Shown: positions 33,901 to 46,900 of the stretch, in pieces | Layout: every line of letters starts with the position of its first letter | How positions within the stretch are numbered: position 1 is the first letter of the stretch | Origin: Ophiura sarsii | Lineage: Eukaryota > Echinodermata > Ophiuroidea > Amphilepidida > Ophiuridae | Length of the DNA stretch: 64,000 nucleotides | Reading direction: 5' to 3' | Assembly (NCBI GenBank): GCA_035610835.1 | Contig: CM069449.1 | Location: 14,547,963-14,611,962 of the forward strand | Position numbers and translations under genes: made by a program | The notes under the pieces: model-generated | The model's database searches: none | What the model was told of the DNA's origin: nothing | What the model saw: only the letters and a program-made list of their open reading frames with translations

Positions 33901-36900
33901 TAAATTGGAAAATCCTCCACAATATTTATCCAACCAAAGTACTTCTATGTAAGATGGGTAAGGTAGAGAATAATATTTGTCACACATGCAACGTGATTGA
34001 CTATATCGACCATTTCTTTTTCAATTGTAATCTAGTTATACAGCTATGGTCTTACGCTAGTCAAGTTATCTCGCGTAAATTATCAACATGCTTTGTATTG
34101 ACCACTGAAATTGTTATATTGAACTATCACAATAATACTTATGACCATCACGATTTAAAATTTATTAACCTCATCATCGCCGTTGGGAAACTATGCATAA
34201 GCAAGTTTAGATACGGCAACCACCCAAATCTGTTATTCCTATTTGAAAAAGAACTCTGTCTTCGTAGACTGATTTCTCTGTAATTACTATGTCATCATGT
34301 ATATCAATTATGTCGTTTTTAATCGATTGCCACATTATACATACTTGCTATTATTATATTATATTATTTTGTAAATATTGATGTTATTGTATAAATTTAT
34401 TGTGTATCATAGAATAAATAAGAATAAAAAAATAAAAAAAATAAAAATAAATACGCGATGAAAAAAAAAAAAAAAAAAATCTTCATTTTCACAACTTGTA
34501 ACATCATAGCATACTACACTTTGACGAAAGGTTGATAGTCTGTTCGAGCTTTTGATCACTCCTAACAGCTGAGAAACGACTTGGCTTGTCCTTAATTGAA
34601 AAAGAGTGACCCTCCAAGAAGTGTTTGTACACTGTTGATGCTGTTTCATCCAGGTTTTTTGCATCCTGAAGATATATTGTAGCCCAGTGAAGGTAATTAG
34701 TTGAATCCAAAGCAGCAAACTCATAGAGTGCTTGTTGAATTGCATGAAGATGCAACTGCCATAATCCTTCTCTGTCAAGTCGCAACAGATCAATAGTTGT
34801 TTCATGCCGTTCGAGAAGTTTGGCACGAGCTACTCCTAATGCTACAACTTGATATATTCTGATTTTAGATATTACAACTATAAGATAAATGATGACATTT
34901 TCAGGCATATAGCTATTGGGTATTTGGTAGCCATTGGGTATTAACCATTTTGTAGTTTTTGATGCCATTTTAATATCAGGTTTAAGATTTTCTCAACAAA
35001 ATGAAATATGTTTATTAACTGTAGGTGTTCTCTTTGGATCCTTTGACTCTGAAAACATGGCTATACCTATCGAAATTATGTATTTATGTGATTTAACGAC
35101 CAATTTATGGATAAAATCATAATTCCTTGGCAGCCATTTTAAAAATTAGGATGGTTGCCTTTACCAAAACAGCCAATGTCATTGTTATTGGTCTTATGAG
35201 CCTCCTTGACATGGAAAACATATGTTTTGAAACCAAAAACAGGTCTCTAGGTGCCTCAGAAATTGAGTTGTTGTATAAAATAAGATTATTGGCGGCCATT
35301 TTGAAGAAAAAAAATGCCCTCTGTAGGAAAAGTTAAACATTTTTGGGCTTGTCACCCAAACTTTTCTTGATAGTATTGACATGAACATTAATAACATCGT
35401 GGTTGACAGAGTAATTATGAGATGGCCACGAACTCCCCCCTAGACGTATCTGTAAAATGTATACGAGGGGTATTCAATAAATACCTGCAACCATTTAAAA
35501 TCTCTAAACCGTGACATGTGTCAATAAAATAAACTTATGAAACTTACAGTGTAAGTATTACCCCTTTCTCACGGAAATATTCAAACATGTGGGTCATTTT
35601 TATCATGTAATTTCAGTACTATAAACATCATGGGCTCTGGGCACTGACAATTGACAAGAATCAGCATTATAAATCAAGCGCCAATATCAACACTGTTAAC
35701 GCATATAAACACTGCACAAAAAATATAGTAACCATTTTGTTCGGACACCCTGTGTTTAATTCCTAAGACCCTAAATAAATTCGAAATATGGGAAAGAACC
35801 ACACGCGCATTTTGACACCTCATTTGTCACAATAGCACCAATATTGATGAAGCAGTGGCCATTTGAATAACAAATGATGCCGTTTCCAATATTGCACTTA
35901 ATGCTATAAACTTGTCTTTCAAATTTCCCGCCATTGTAACATTGAATTCCCTAACCAGTGCCCTGAGATCACGGTATTCACAGTGCTGAAATGTAATGAT
36001 AAAAATGACCTACGTGTTCGAGATTTTCTGTGAGAAAAGAGTAAGACTTATAGTTTAAGTATCATAAGTTTATCTTACTGACACGTGTCACGGTTCAAAG
36101 GTTGTCAATGGTTGCAGGTATTTATTGAATTCCCCTTGTATGAGATCTTGCATCGAAAATAGGAACATTTATATCTTTATTGTGGAGAAATTATTAATAG
36201 GAAAAAGTGTACTTTAGGTCCCAGATTGTACTAGTATCGTCCGATACTAAAACACCCTGTATCGCTCGATACTGGTACAAAGTCAGTGTTCCCGTATCGG
36301 ACGATACTGGCACATACAAAATGGCCCAGTATCGGGCGATTCTGGAACACAATTTGGTGTTCCAGAATGGTGTTGATTGGTGTTGATGTACCAGTATCGA
36401 TCAATACTGGGACAAATTACTAATGGTAGTACGTGTACCAGTATCGACTGGAACATAAAAACGTTCCAGTATCGAGCGATACTAAAACACAATTTTGTGT
36501 TCCAGTATCGACCGATACTGGACACCAGTATCTTGGACCTAAAGTACACTTTTCCGATTAATATACACAGTTCAAAAAAAATAAGTTCCGCTTTAGATTA
36601 CGCCTGATATTTTTAAAATGAGTTACTCCAACGAAACGATTTTTGGCACACATTAATAAATGTATGCAAAGCAGTACTAGAACGGGACCACAACCACGCA
36701 GGTGTTGTAATGCTTTAGTACACATTGAATGGAGGAATGCTCAATTCAAAAGTTGCTAAATTATGTATTGAAGAAGGATGGTTAAGCAGCTTAAACTAGG
36801 GTCTTTGCTTGAACACTACACAGTTGTTGTGCTGCTTGAATGAGCACATATTGTCTGAAGGAATACCTCATTTCAAAAGGTGAAAATGTGGTGTTCAAGA

Positions 36901-37874
36901 CCCTGGTTCAAGCTGCTTTACCATCCTCCTGTTTATTTTTTAAATGTATTTATTCATCTTTTTATTTATTTATAATCTATTTGGTCACGCGCTATGAACT
37001 CGCCTCCCAATAGGGTGGTGCTGTTACTCTTTTTAGTTTCATGCTGTCATATTCCTTAAATTATTTTTAAAACCACAAAAGCTATTTTAACAAATTTTGT
37101 ATCATTTTAAAACCCTAATAACAAGCTATCTGCCTGCAAAAAGGCATTGGTATATCTAATACCGAATGGGAGATACAGCTGTTTGAAGTTTAGGAACCAG
37201 GGGTGGTACCGCCGGAAGGAGTGCCGCCTGTACAAACTCAATGGGGATAATTTCAAGCTTTGTTCTTTTTACAATAACTAGTCATCCACTAATGTTACAA
37301 ACACCATCCTGGTCTCATTTTAAAGGATATTTAGTAGTCTTTAAGTATGTGGTTCAGCAGACCTTGTCAACTATTTTTAACAACTAATTAATTATGGATA
37401 AGACCATGATCATCAGCTTTCTTCCCATTCGCTACACAGTCAATATGAATAATCAGCCTCAATTTACCATTTTTTATCAAAATGACTATAACAGAAAAAG
37501 TTTTCAACCTATGATAGCAAAAGTATACATTTTTGGAAAGCTTGTAACTAGATGAGGGATGGGTACATCCTTAACAATTATTTCTGAAAATTCTAAAAAT
37601 ATATAACATAAAAATTGGAGATATTCACTACCGACGCAGTAACCTTTGACAATTATATCATCTGAATGGTAATTTCATTAAAAATTAAAATATGTAAAGT
37701 AAATAATCCTAATAGGGCTTGGTATAAAAAAAATATATGGATCTCAAGATAAAAATTAAAAACTCTGATATTTGTCCGAACATTGTGCATCATACCATTT
37801 TAGTCCTTGGTCGTACTATAATGTCAATGGCATATTGCAATTTCCCTTCAGAAAACATTTCCTTTACTACCTCA

Positions 37875-37925
<51 letters not shown>

Positions 37926-40900
37926 ATACAAGCAAATATAAATGTGTACAGTTATAATCATGTCGCGAAAGCCAAAATCCGTGTGTAACGCAAAAGGAGG
38001 CGAGCGTATAACACATGACCATCATAATTATTTATTTTCATAATTATCTATTTATTTATTTAATCATTTATTTATTTACTTTACTCATTTGTTTATTAGT
38101 TTACCTTGTTTATTGGTTGAATTATTTGTTTGTTTTGTTTATTTGTTTAAGTATTTGTTTATTTTGGGTTTTTTAATTGGTTTTTTAAATTATGCTGTCA
38201 TCAAGTACCCCAGAAAAACACACACGATCGTGACCTAGGTGCTAATACTAGTAACACTAACAGTTTATAACGATACTGTTTTTGGTTACAACTATGCAAT
38301 TATACTAAGTAGATTTCAATAGTCACTATATACTATAATAATTCAGCTCTTCAAAAATGTTTAACACATCTTGCGTTGAAACAATCTTTCACTAAATAAT
38401 GTTTCTTAATGTAACACTGATTCGAAACATTTCAGTTTACATGTATTATCTCCATATATTTTTAGAAACATTATATTTACCTATGGTTTAATAAAAGTAT
38501 TTTTGTTGAAATACATCACACACTGTCTAAATCTTATATTTAGCAGTGTCCTCTGTTAATTTCATTCTCCGATATTGACCAATTTCTAAACCATATCTTG
38601 TTACTACTGGATTCGTGCCTAATGCCTCAGCCACCCAGCTGTGTCCAAGTTATACTGTAAGAATTCTCACGATTAACGCGATGGACACGTTGTATTATCT
38701 TACAGGTTGAACAATTACATCATACCTAAAAAGTAGAAGAAACAAACCCAATAAAATAATCAATCACATTCAATTCAACATTCAACTGCTCAGGACCAGT
38801 AGTTATAAGGCAACCAAAATGACAAACGATTAATAATTATACATAATAACTCATTCGATTATGACGATAATAATGCCCAGCTCTGTCCAAGTTTACAAAA
38901 CGATAATAACATGATTAATATTACCTTTTTATTTATTTTATACCATACAATACCTTCAACATAGTGATGCGTTTCGGTAAGTATATGATAATTAAATGCA
39001 CTGCCACTTTCGGTGTACAACGTGTCTCATGACGGTAGAGTATGTTTTAATATCGTAGATCTATGGCCATGTGTTTTAAACTCACCACCCAAAAGGGTGG
39101 TGGCGTTGCATTTTTGGTGACGAATCATTCATCTCTCTCTTTTAACTCAACAACTAAATGTGGTAGAGCAATGGTTGAGGTGTCATTTGAAAGCCTATTT
39201 ATCTAGCTACATTGTGTGAATAAATCAGTTATTTCTATAACTGTTTGGCTGAGATATGATTGATTATATTGTGAGAGTCAGGGGTGGTGGCGGTGGCGGT
39301 GGCGGCGGGGAATATAGAAAAAGTTACCAATTCTACGTTCAATTTACAATAACTCCTCATTCCTGTATGGTAGAAACATGATTTGATCTCATTTTATAGA
39401 TTATTTTATATTCTATAATACTCTGTTTCAACAAACGGGACAACTATTATGTAATAATTGTAATCATTAATCGATTGCATTGTCCTTGGCTGTTTCTCTA
39501 TTCGCTACACAGTGAACTTGTCCTTATTCTTCGGTTTTACATACATGACTATAGGAAAAAAGTATTCAACCGATGATAGCAAAGTTATACATTTTTGGAA
39601 AGCTCTCAAATAGGGGAATACAAATATGACAACCATTATGTTCTGATGGGGAAATTGCATGAGGAACTAAAATGTCCGGTAAAATGATGATTGGGATAGG
39701 AATAATAAAAAAATTGAGCTTTAATCAAAATATGAAAACAAAATCGATATTCTTTGAACATTCTTAATCACAACATGTTACCATTAGGTTCTATGCAAAT
39801 TCCAATAGCATATTTAGATTTCTTGTGAGATTTCCGTTCAGGAAATACATACTTTTTATGAGGTTAAACAAGTAGTTATTGCGATATGCTTATTTGAATC
39901 TCAGATGGTGTAAAACGTAAAAATCTGGACATGCAACGGTAAGGGTAGCGAGTTCAAAACACATGGCCCTATAACAGTACTCCCGTGTTTTATGCTTTTA
40001 ATTTATCTTTGTACTATTATCATTAGGTCGTGATCACACCATCACACCATGTTCACAGTTTATTTGAATCATCCTTACAAATTCAATCATTTCATTATAA
40101 TAATCAATTGAACTCTTTATTAGCTGCGTTCAGACAGACATAAATTCGTTAAGAGTAAGATCGGAGTAAGGTCGGATTAACGATTGCCCATGTTAAACTT
40201 CCGAGTAGTGACCATGTGGACGGAACCCGTGTTAACTAATCCGACCTTTACTCCGACCCGATTTAATCCTAAGATTTCTCAGGAGTAACGCGCTTAACAC
40301 GAGCTGCAGTTTGGATTAGCACGCCCGTGTGGATGCACTTAACACGATCTCTGGCGTAAACCTTCGCCGATGATGTGACGATGCCACAGACGCATCCGAT
40401 GCTGTTCATCCATATCAAATCGTCTGCCTTGAAAAAATACTGCTGTTGCTATTAGCATAGGCAATAACTCTTATATACCACCATCCAAAAAGAGGCGACA
40501 AATTGGTAACAAAAAGAGAAATTTCGATCTTGAATTCATGTTTACAAGCGATAAATAAACCTAGCTTAAATAATCGAATAAAGGACCCGTGAATTTGGAA
40601 ATAACGGAATAAATCGTATTGTGAACTGGAAACCAATGCTTAGCACCAGGCTGCCGAAAACGGGATTCGAAATAATCAGAACTCCGATATTAACCGATAT
40701 TTAATCCTAAGCCCCATGCGATGGTCGTTTTAACTTTGTCGGAAAACTTCGGAGTAACGTTATATTTAGTACCGTGTGGACAACTGTCCGGAGTAGAGGA
40801 AATCTTTGTGGAATTTTGATTGCTGCAGGGTCTAAATTTACGCCGATCACTTATGCCCGTCTGAACATGCCTAGTGTCATTTAATTTACCATGCAAATCC

Positions 40901-43900
40901 GTTAACACTTTCAATAGGAAGTAAGTATGTTATTAAAATACACTCCCTTTGTTATTGGTGACTAAGAACTTGTTTTTCGAATCTTTCCATAGCTTTGTTG
41001 ACAGTTTATTCAAATCATCCTTACAAATTTAATCATTTCATTATAATATAATCAATTTAACTCTTTATTTTAATTTCATTTACCATGCAACTCCGGTAAT
41101 ACTTTCTATAGATGGTAAGTATGTTTATAAAATACACGTCCTTTGTTATTGGTGACTAAGAACTTGTTTTTCGAATCTTTTCATAGCTTTGTTGACAGTT
41201 TATTCGAATCAACCTTCCAAATTTAATCATTTCATTATAATATAATCAATTTAACTCTTTATTTTCATTTCATTTACCATGCAACTCCGGTAATACTTTC
41301 TATAGATTGTAAGTATGTTTATAAAATACACGTTGTTGTTAGTGACTTAGAACTTGTTTTGCCGAAACATTCAACCTTGTTGACCGTAAATTTAATTTAC
41401 CATGCAACTCCGTTAACCCTTTCTATAGATTGCAGGTATGGTTATAAAATGCACTCCCTTTGTTGCTGGTGACTTAGAACATGTTTTGCCGAATCATTTC
41501 ATCGCCTTATTGACAGTTTATTTGAATCATCCTTACAAATTCAATCATTTCATTTACCATGCAACTCCGTTAATACTTTCTATAGCACGTACAAGTAAGT
41601 ATTTCCATAAAATGCACTCCCTTTGTTGTTGTTGACTTAGAACTTGTTTTGCCGAATCATTCCATCGCCTTGTTGACAGTTTATTCGAATCATCCTTACA
41701 AATTCAATAATTTGATTTAATTCAAGGCTCGAACGGGAGTTGCATTCCCTTTGCCTGTTTGCCATTAGCATTTTTTAGAAATTAGTTCTTGAAATATCAA
41801 CCGAACTTACAACCGATTGCGGCAATTCATCCTTGTTGCCCCCCCCCCCCCCCCCCCCCCGGACATAATATTGCCACCACCCACCCCAACACACACTCTA
41901 ATCTGTATTCATGGTTAATAGAATAAACACTACTTTATACCCTCTACACACCCCACCTCTGATTGGTACCCATTTTATCGATACACCCAACCCTAAAACA
42001 AAAATACTAGTACATGCCCGATCTGTGGTTGACAATATGAATATGGTTTTTTTCTGTTCTGGGAACAAGGGAACAAAATTAAAATACAACAGTAATGCAT
42101 GGACAAATGTAATATCAGCCTGAGAACAGGAAATAAAGTCGATCTAAAAATTAAATAAAAATAGATATCAAAACTAAATTAATAATGTATATGTGTCGGA
42201 AAACAGGGAACAAACAACGACAGAGACAGCCTCGAAAATACCTTAACCTTGTAGTAGAGTTATTATCTTGGATTCCGTGACCATTTTCTTCCTACCTTAG
42301 TTTCTTAGTAAATTTGTCAACTAGAACCATTTTAAGAGAAAATGAGCACCCATGCAACTTGCATCAAAGTGACGGGAATGTTCTTTTATAGCGCAAATTC
42401 CAAAATGGCCGCCATACAGGGGCCCACAAATTCAAATGGCTTTAATTAAGCTAAAAAGCACACCAAATTGTTCGGCTGAGCACAAGGATTCCGAAAAAGT
42501 ATAGTTTGCCCTACTTCCGATGTTTGGTTAACGAGTTATTGGGTAAAATGTAAAAGGTCGTTGACCTTTGCATATGGGGTCAAAATTTAAACTTGCTCCG
42601 ATTTTGAAAAACAATCCCTACTATCCCATGCATCCCTACTACTAGCATTCCAAGCATCCCTACTATCCCAAACATCCCTACTATCCCAAGCATCCTACTA
42701 TCCCTAGAATCCCTACTATCCCTAGCATCCTAAGCATAGCTTGGATTTTGTGCCCCATCAAGTTTTAGCCCCTTTTAAGCCCCAAAATCTCCCAAAATTG
42801 CATATAATTGCCCATTTATGCATAATGTTCATACTTGTAATCTTGATGTCCATTGTCAAATTATTTTTTAATCAAGTTAAAAATATTGTAAGTACATGGG
42901 TTTAGTATTGTGAAGATCAAATCAAATTTCAATTAACCCCTTCTTCCTCACCAGGGGGTCCCACTCCCTCAAATATCTTGATGTTTTATGTAAAAACGGG
43001 GCTATATTCAATCGCTTGCAGGAATTTATCCCAGCAGTGAATTAAAATAACCTGATTGTAGTCTCATAGCATGACACATTGGCTATCAAAAACTATTCAA
43101 ACTTAGATGGGGAAATGTGTATGGATACTGAAAAACATAGTGTTTCTATATAGTAATTTTTAATATTTTCTAAAACAAGAACACATATTAGTCGGGTATA
43201 TACAGGGTTACCGTACACCCCCTTCTCCCCAGGACTCCCCCAAACCAACTTTGTCTACTTACTCTCATGGTTCTAAAACATATTCAGAATGTTACCAAAA
43301 ATAATTTTGCTATGCTAAGGGATTATTCAAGATGGCGTCCAAAATGGCCGCCAGAACTGGTCAGATCTCATAAAATGACATATAGCAATCAAAATGTATG
43401 GTGAAAGTATAGTTTTAATAGTGGGATGTATGCATTAGACCACTACACTCTCATATCCAGAACGTTTGCTTTGTTGACACACCTAAATCCAAAATGGCCA
43501 CCAAAATGGCCGCCAAAAATGGTAACATTTCATAAATTGGCATAATATGAACCAACATGTATGATCAGAGTATAGTTTAAACGATGGGGTGTATGTATTA
43601 GACCACTAGTAACTCATTTCTAGTATTTTGCTTTTTTATCACAGTTAAAAATCCAAAATGGCGCCCAAAATGGGTCCCAAAATGACTGAACCAATTTTGA
43701 ATTCAGTAAAATGGGATAATATTAACCAAAATGTATCATGAAAATATAGTTTTAATAATGGGACGTATGTATTAGTAACTAATGTACTAGTAACTCATAT
43801 CCAATATTTTTTTGATTTGTGTACATACTTAATAATCCAAAATGGCCACCAAAATAGGTCCCATAATGACTGAACTAATTGTCGGAATTCCATAAAATGG

Positions 43901-46900
43901 GATAACATAACCAACTTGTATAATGAAATTATAGTTTTAACATTGGGATGTATGTATTAGACCACTAGTAACTCCTATCCAGTATTTTTGCATTGTAACA
44001 ATGTACTTTAAATCCAAGATGGCCACCAAAATGGCCGCTGTAAATGTAAATATAGTCTACATGAGTGTATGGTAATCCAAAATAGATTGTGAGTGTATAT
44101 TACATCAAATTCACCAACTAGTATGTTCTAAACTGATAAGGCCCACCTCTGTGACAATTCTGATTCTGTATCACTTTCCAAAATGGCTGCCAAAATGATT
44201 AATTTGATATTTAATGACCTAAAACAATTGTTTTGTAAAACTATGTAATACCAATACCCCCAAATCTAATGGGACAGCATTCACTATATGTCTACGATAA
44301 ATCCTAGTGGCTGTAGATTTGATCACACATGTTGGTTTATATGCCAATTTATAGGAATGTTAATATTTTTGGCAGCCATTTTAGCGGCCATCTTGGATTT
44401 AGGTTTGTTAACAAAGCAAAAGTTCTGGATATGAGTGTCTAGTGGCTAAATACATACATTCCGCTTTTAAAACTATACTTTTACCATACATTTTGATTGC
44501 CATAATATGGCGGCCATTTTTGACGCCATCTTGAATAACCCCTTAACGTACCAAAATATATTTGGTAACATCCTGAATATGTTTTAGGACCATGAAAGCA
44601 AGTCAAAAAGTTGGTTTGGGGGGAGTCCTGTGGGGTGGGTGGGGTGCACGGTAACCCCATACCCGACTAATTTTCTTATTCATAATATCCAATAACTGGT
44701 GAACATAGATGATGATGCCTAACACACCATTCTTGGTCCCTCTGATATCAAGGCTGCTGTAGTTGTGCATGGTTTGCCAAAGATCAGTATACTATAAGTA
44801 GACCTACATGTAGCTGGTCCACACAAATTCTAAATATCACTGCCCGGGCGCAGCGTGACGATCGTTGAATTGAACTTTTAAAGCTTTTTAACTGATGAAG
44901 ATTGGAACTTACCGGATAATTTTTGAATTTGAACTTTATGGAACTAGAAATATATGAATGACGTATATAAAACAAATATATACTGACTTTATTCGAGTCT
45001 CTGGATTAAAACTATGGTCCCTCGGTGACTGCAATAGGCTATTGCAGTCACCTCGGGCCCATAGTTTTAACCAGAGTCTCTCATGGCAGTATATATTTGT
45101 ATAATATCTATTATAGCACACACCACCCATGGATCAGTCATCCTCCCGTTTGGAAAAAAATACTATAAAATAGAAACATTTTTTTACCCTTAGGCAATTC
45201 CACATTTCCAATATGATTGACACTAGGACCAATGTATTTAAAACTAATGATGTAAAAAACTGATTGACGTAGGCTATTTGTATTTGAACCTGACCTATTC
45301 TAAGCAAACTATTGTGTCTAATTTACATTACTATACAATCTAGAAACACTGATTGCTTCAAAAGACCATTACCTTTGATTACACAAACCTTTGCTTCAAT
45401 TCTCTGATGTGAGAGACTTTGTATTAAAGCTATCGCTGCTCAGAAGCAGCAATGTATGGTTTAAGTAACCTTTTAAAATCAAAACAACAATATCTTATTT
45501 CAAAACAGTGTTTGTTAATATTAATATCGGGGTGGGGAGGGGGTTTACTCGCCTAATACGATACGGGGATGTGCCGCTCTATTATGGGTCGCTTTTTTTT
45601 TTGCAAAAAATCTGTGCTGGCAAATCCCTAATAATGGGGTCACATTTTACAAATGGGTCTATTTTCGCGAAAATGTTGGCTATTTTCGCGAAAATCTGCC
45701 AGAATTGGGTCTATTTTCCCGACAATTGGCGAAAATGTAGTCTAGTGTAATGAAGCATAAGCTTTAGAAATGGGTACTGGTTTTTTTCCAAAATCATCCT
45801 TAGAAATGGGTAGGGGTTTTGAATCTCCAGCGGCACTCCCCCGACCAAACTAAATCCGTGTACCCCCCGGGTATTGATTGTTATATTTTCTATAATAGAG
45901 AAAACCGCGGGTTAGCAAACTGCTTCGTTTTATTGCTCTTTACGTATATGCAGCAATGGAAATACCCACATGACTTTCCAACCAGGTTTTGACTACCCCC
46001 GTGCTGTAAAAGGTTGGTGGGTATACAGATAACCATTAGGACCTATACAATACCCCTAGGGTGGACAACCTAAAAAATCGGGTGCACGAAGGCGGGAAAT
46101 GGGGGGGGGGGGGGGGGGGGGCAAAGTTCAGGGGGTCAGATTTTGTGAACATTTGAGCGAACCATATCGTGTTTGGTATCAAATGAAAGCAAATTTGATA
46201 CTGAACATGTCATATTGTAATAGTGCTTTGCTCAAACCATTCCTTTTCATAATATTACAAACTGAATGTATGTAACAAAACCCTATCTTAATACGTGTAC
46301 TGTGTACATGGTTTATGTGAAACTCATGAAGTTTCATCGGATAACGCTATATAATCAGCATCATAATATGCATATCCTAGAGTTATACACCATACATGTT
46401 TTCAACCTGCACAGCATCCTCAGTATTTATTGTTCATAATCTTTAATTGTCAGGTTCATACTCATCATTACTGCTACTGTCAGTGACATCCAAAGTTCAA
46501 TTTTCAGCATGCATTGCACGTGGGAGGAGAGCCTTTGCACTTGCATCCTATGCAACTGATTGCTTTCCACATGCACAGTTCTTGCTGCAGAAAGGCACAC
46601 TCTTGCAGCCGCATGATATTCCCCAATATCCTGTGGCCATGAGGATATTGTCATTGTAGTGGGTACAAACATACCATCTTTCAAAGTCCAGCCATATTCT
46701 TCTGCTGAAGGTAGATTTTGTTCCGCTTGGTGTGCTGTCTTTTCAATGATTGTTGCGAATGCAGCACGCTTTCAGTGTTGCATAAATGCACCTTCTGTAG
46801 GAGGCAGCATTTTCAACACTGTGTCATTCTTGTTCAAGAATGTATGTGCCCTGATTTCTTCTAGAGAAGAGAAAAGAGAGTCATCGCCAGCTTTACTGTA

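Larger units (their letters stand above)
27112..34478 (+). mobile_element. Tx1/L1-like LINE, near full length, disrupted
   Basis: A 13-bp target duplication ATCTTCATTTTCA lies at 27099-27111 and 34479-34491. The element has ORF1 with zinc knuckles, ORF2 with AP endonuclease, reverse transcriptase and a C-terminal zinc motif, and a 3' A-rich tail ending in a run of A at about 34460-34478. After removing the nested Penelope-like element it is about 5.5 kb. Both ORFs carry frameshifts, so this copy is dead. Confidence 0.9.
26652..35443. mobile_element. foldback element split by a LINE insertion
   Basis: Left arm (26652 to about 27100) and right arm (about 34965-35443) are long imperfect inverted repeats ending in CTAGGG. 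Both contain the segment TCTGAGGCACCTAGAGACCT, repeated in tandem in the left arm, and AATGGCCGCCAATAATCT. Between them lie a Tx1-like LINE (27112-34478) and, on the minus strand, a fragment of a multicopy metazoan protein. Without the LINE the element would be about 1.4 kb. Confidence 0.7.
40040..41700 (+). repeat. tandem array of ~125-200 bp micro-exon modules
   Basis: Five modules in a row, each built of GTTTATTCGAATCATCCTTA, CAATCATTTCATTATAATAT, TTTACCATGCAACTCCG, TTAATACTTTCTATAG, a short exon-like piece, GTAAGTATG and TAAAATACACTCCC. The first is split by a TIR element (40128-40866). High similarity shows recent tandem duplication. Confidence 0.8.

Noticed and set aside
37737..37988. 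Glycine-run proteins over the poly(G) tract
   Set aside because: Homopolymer artefact, open in two frames.
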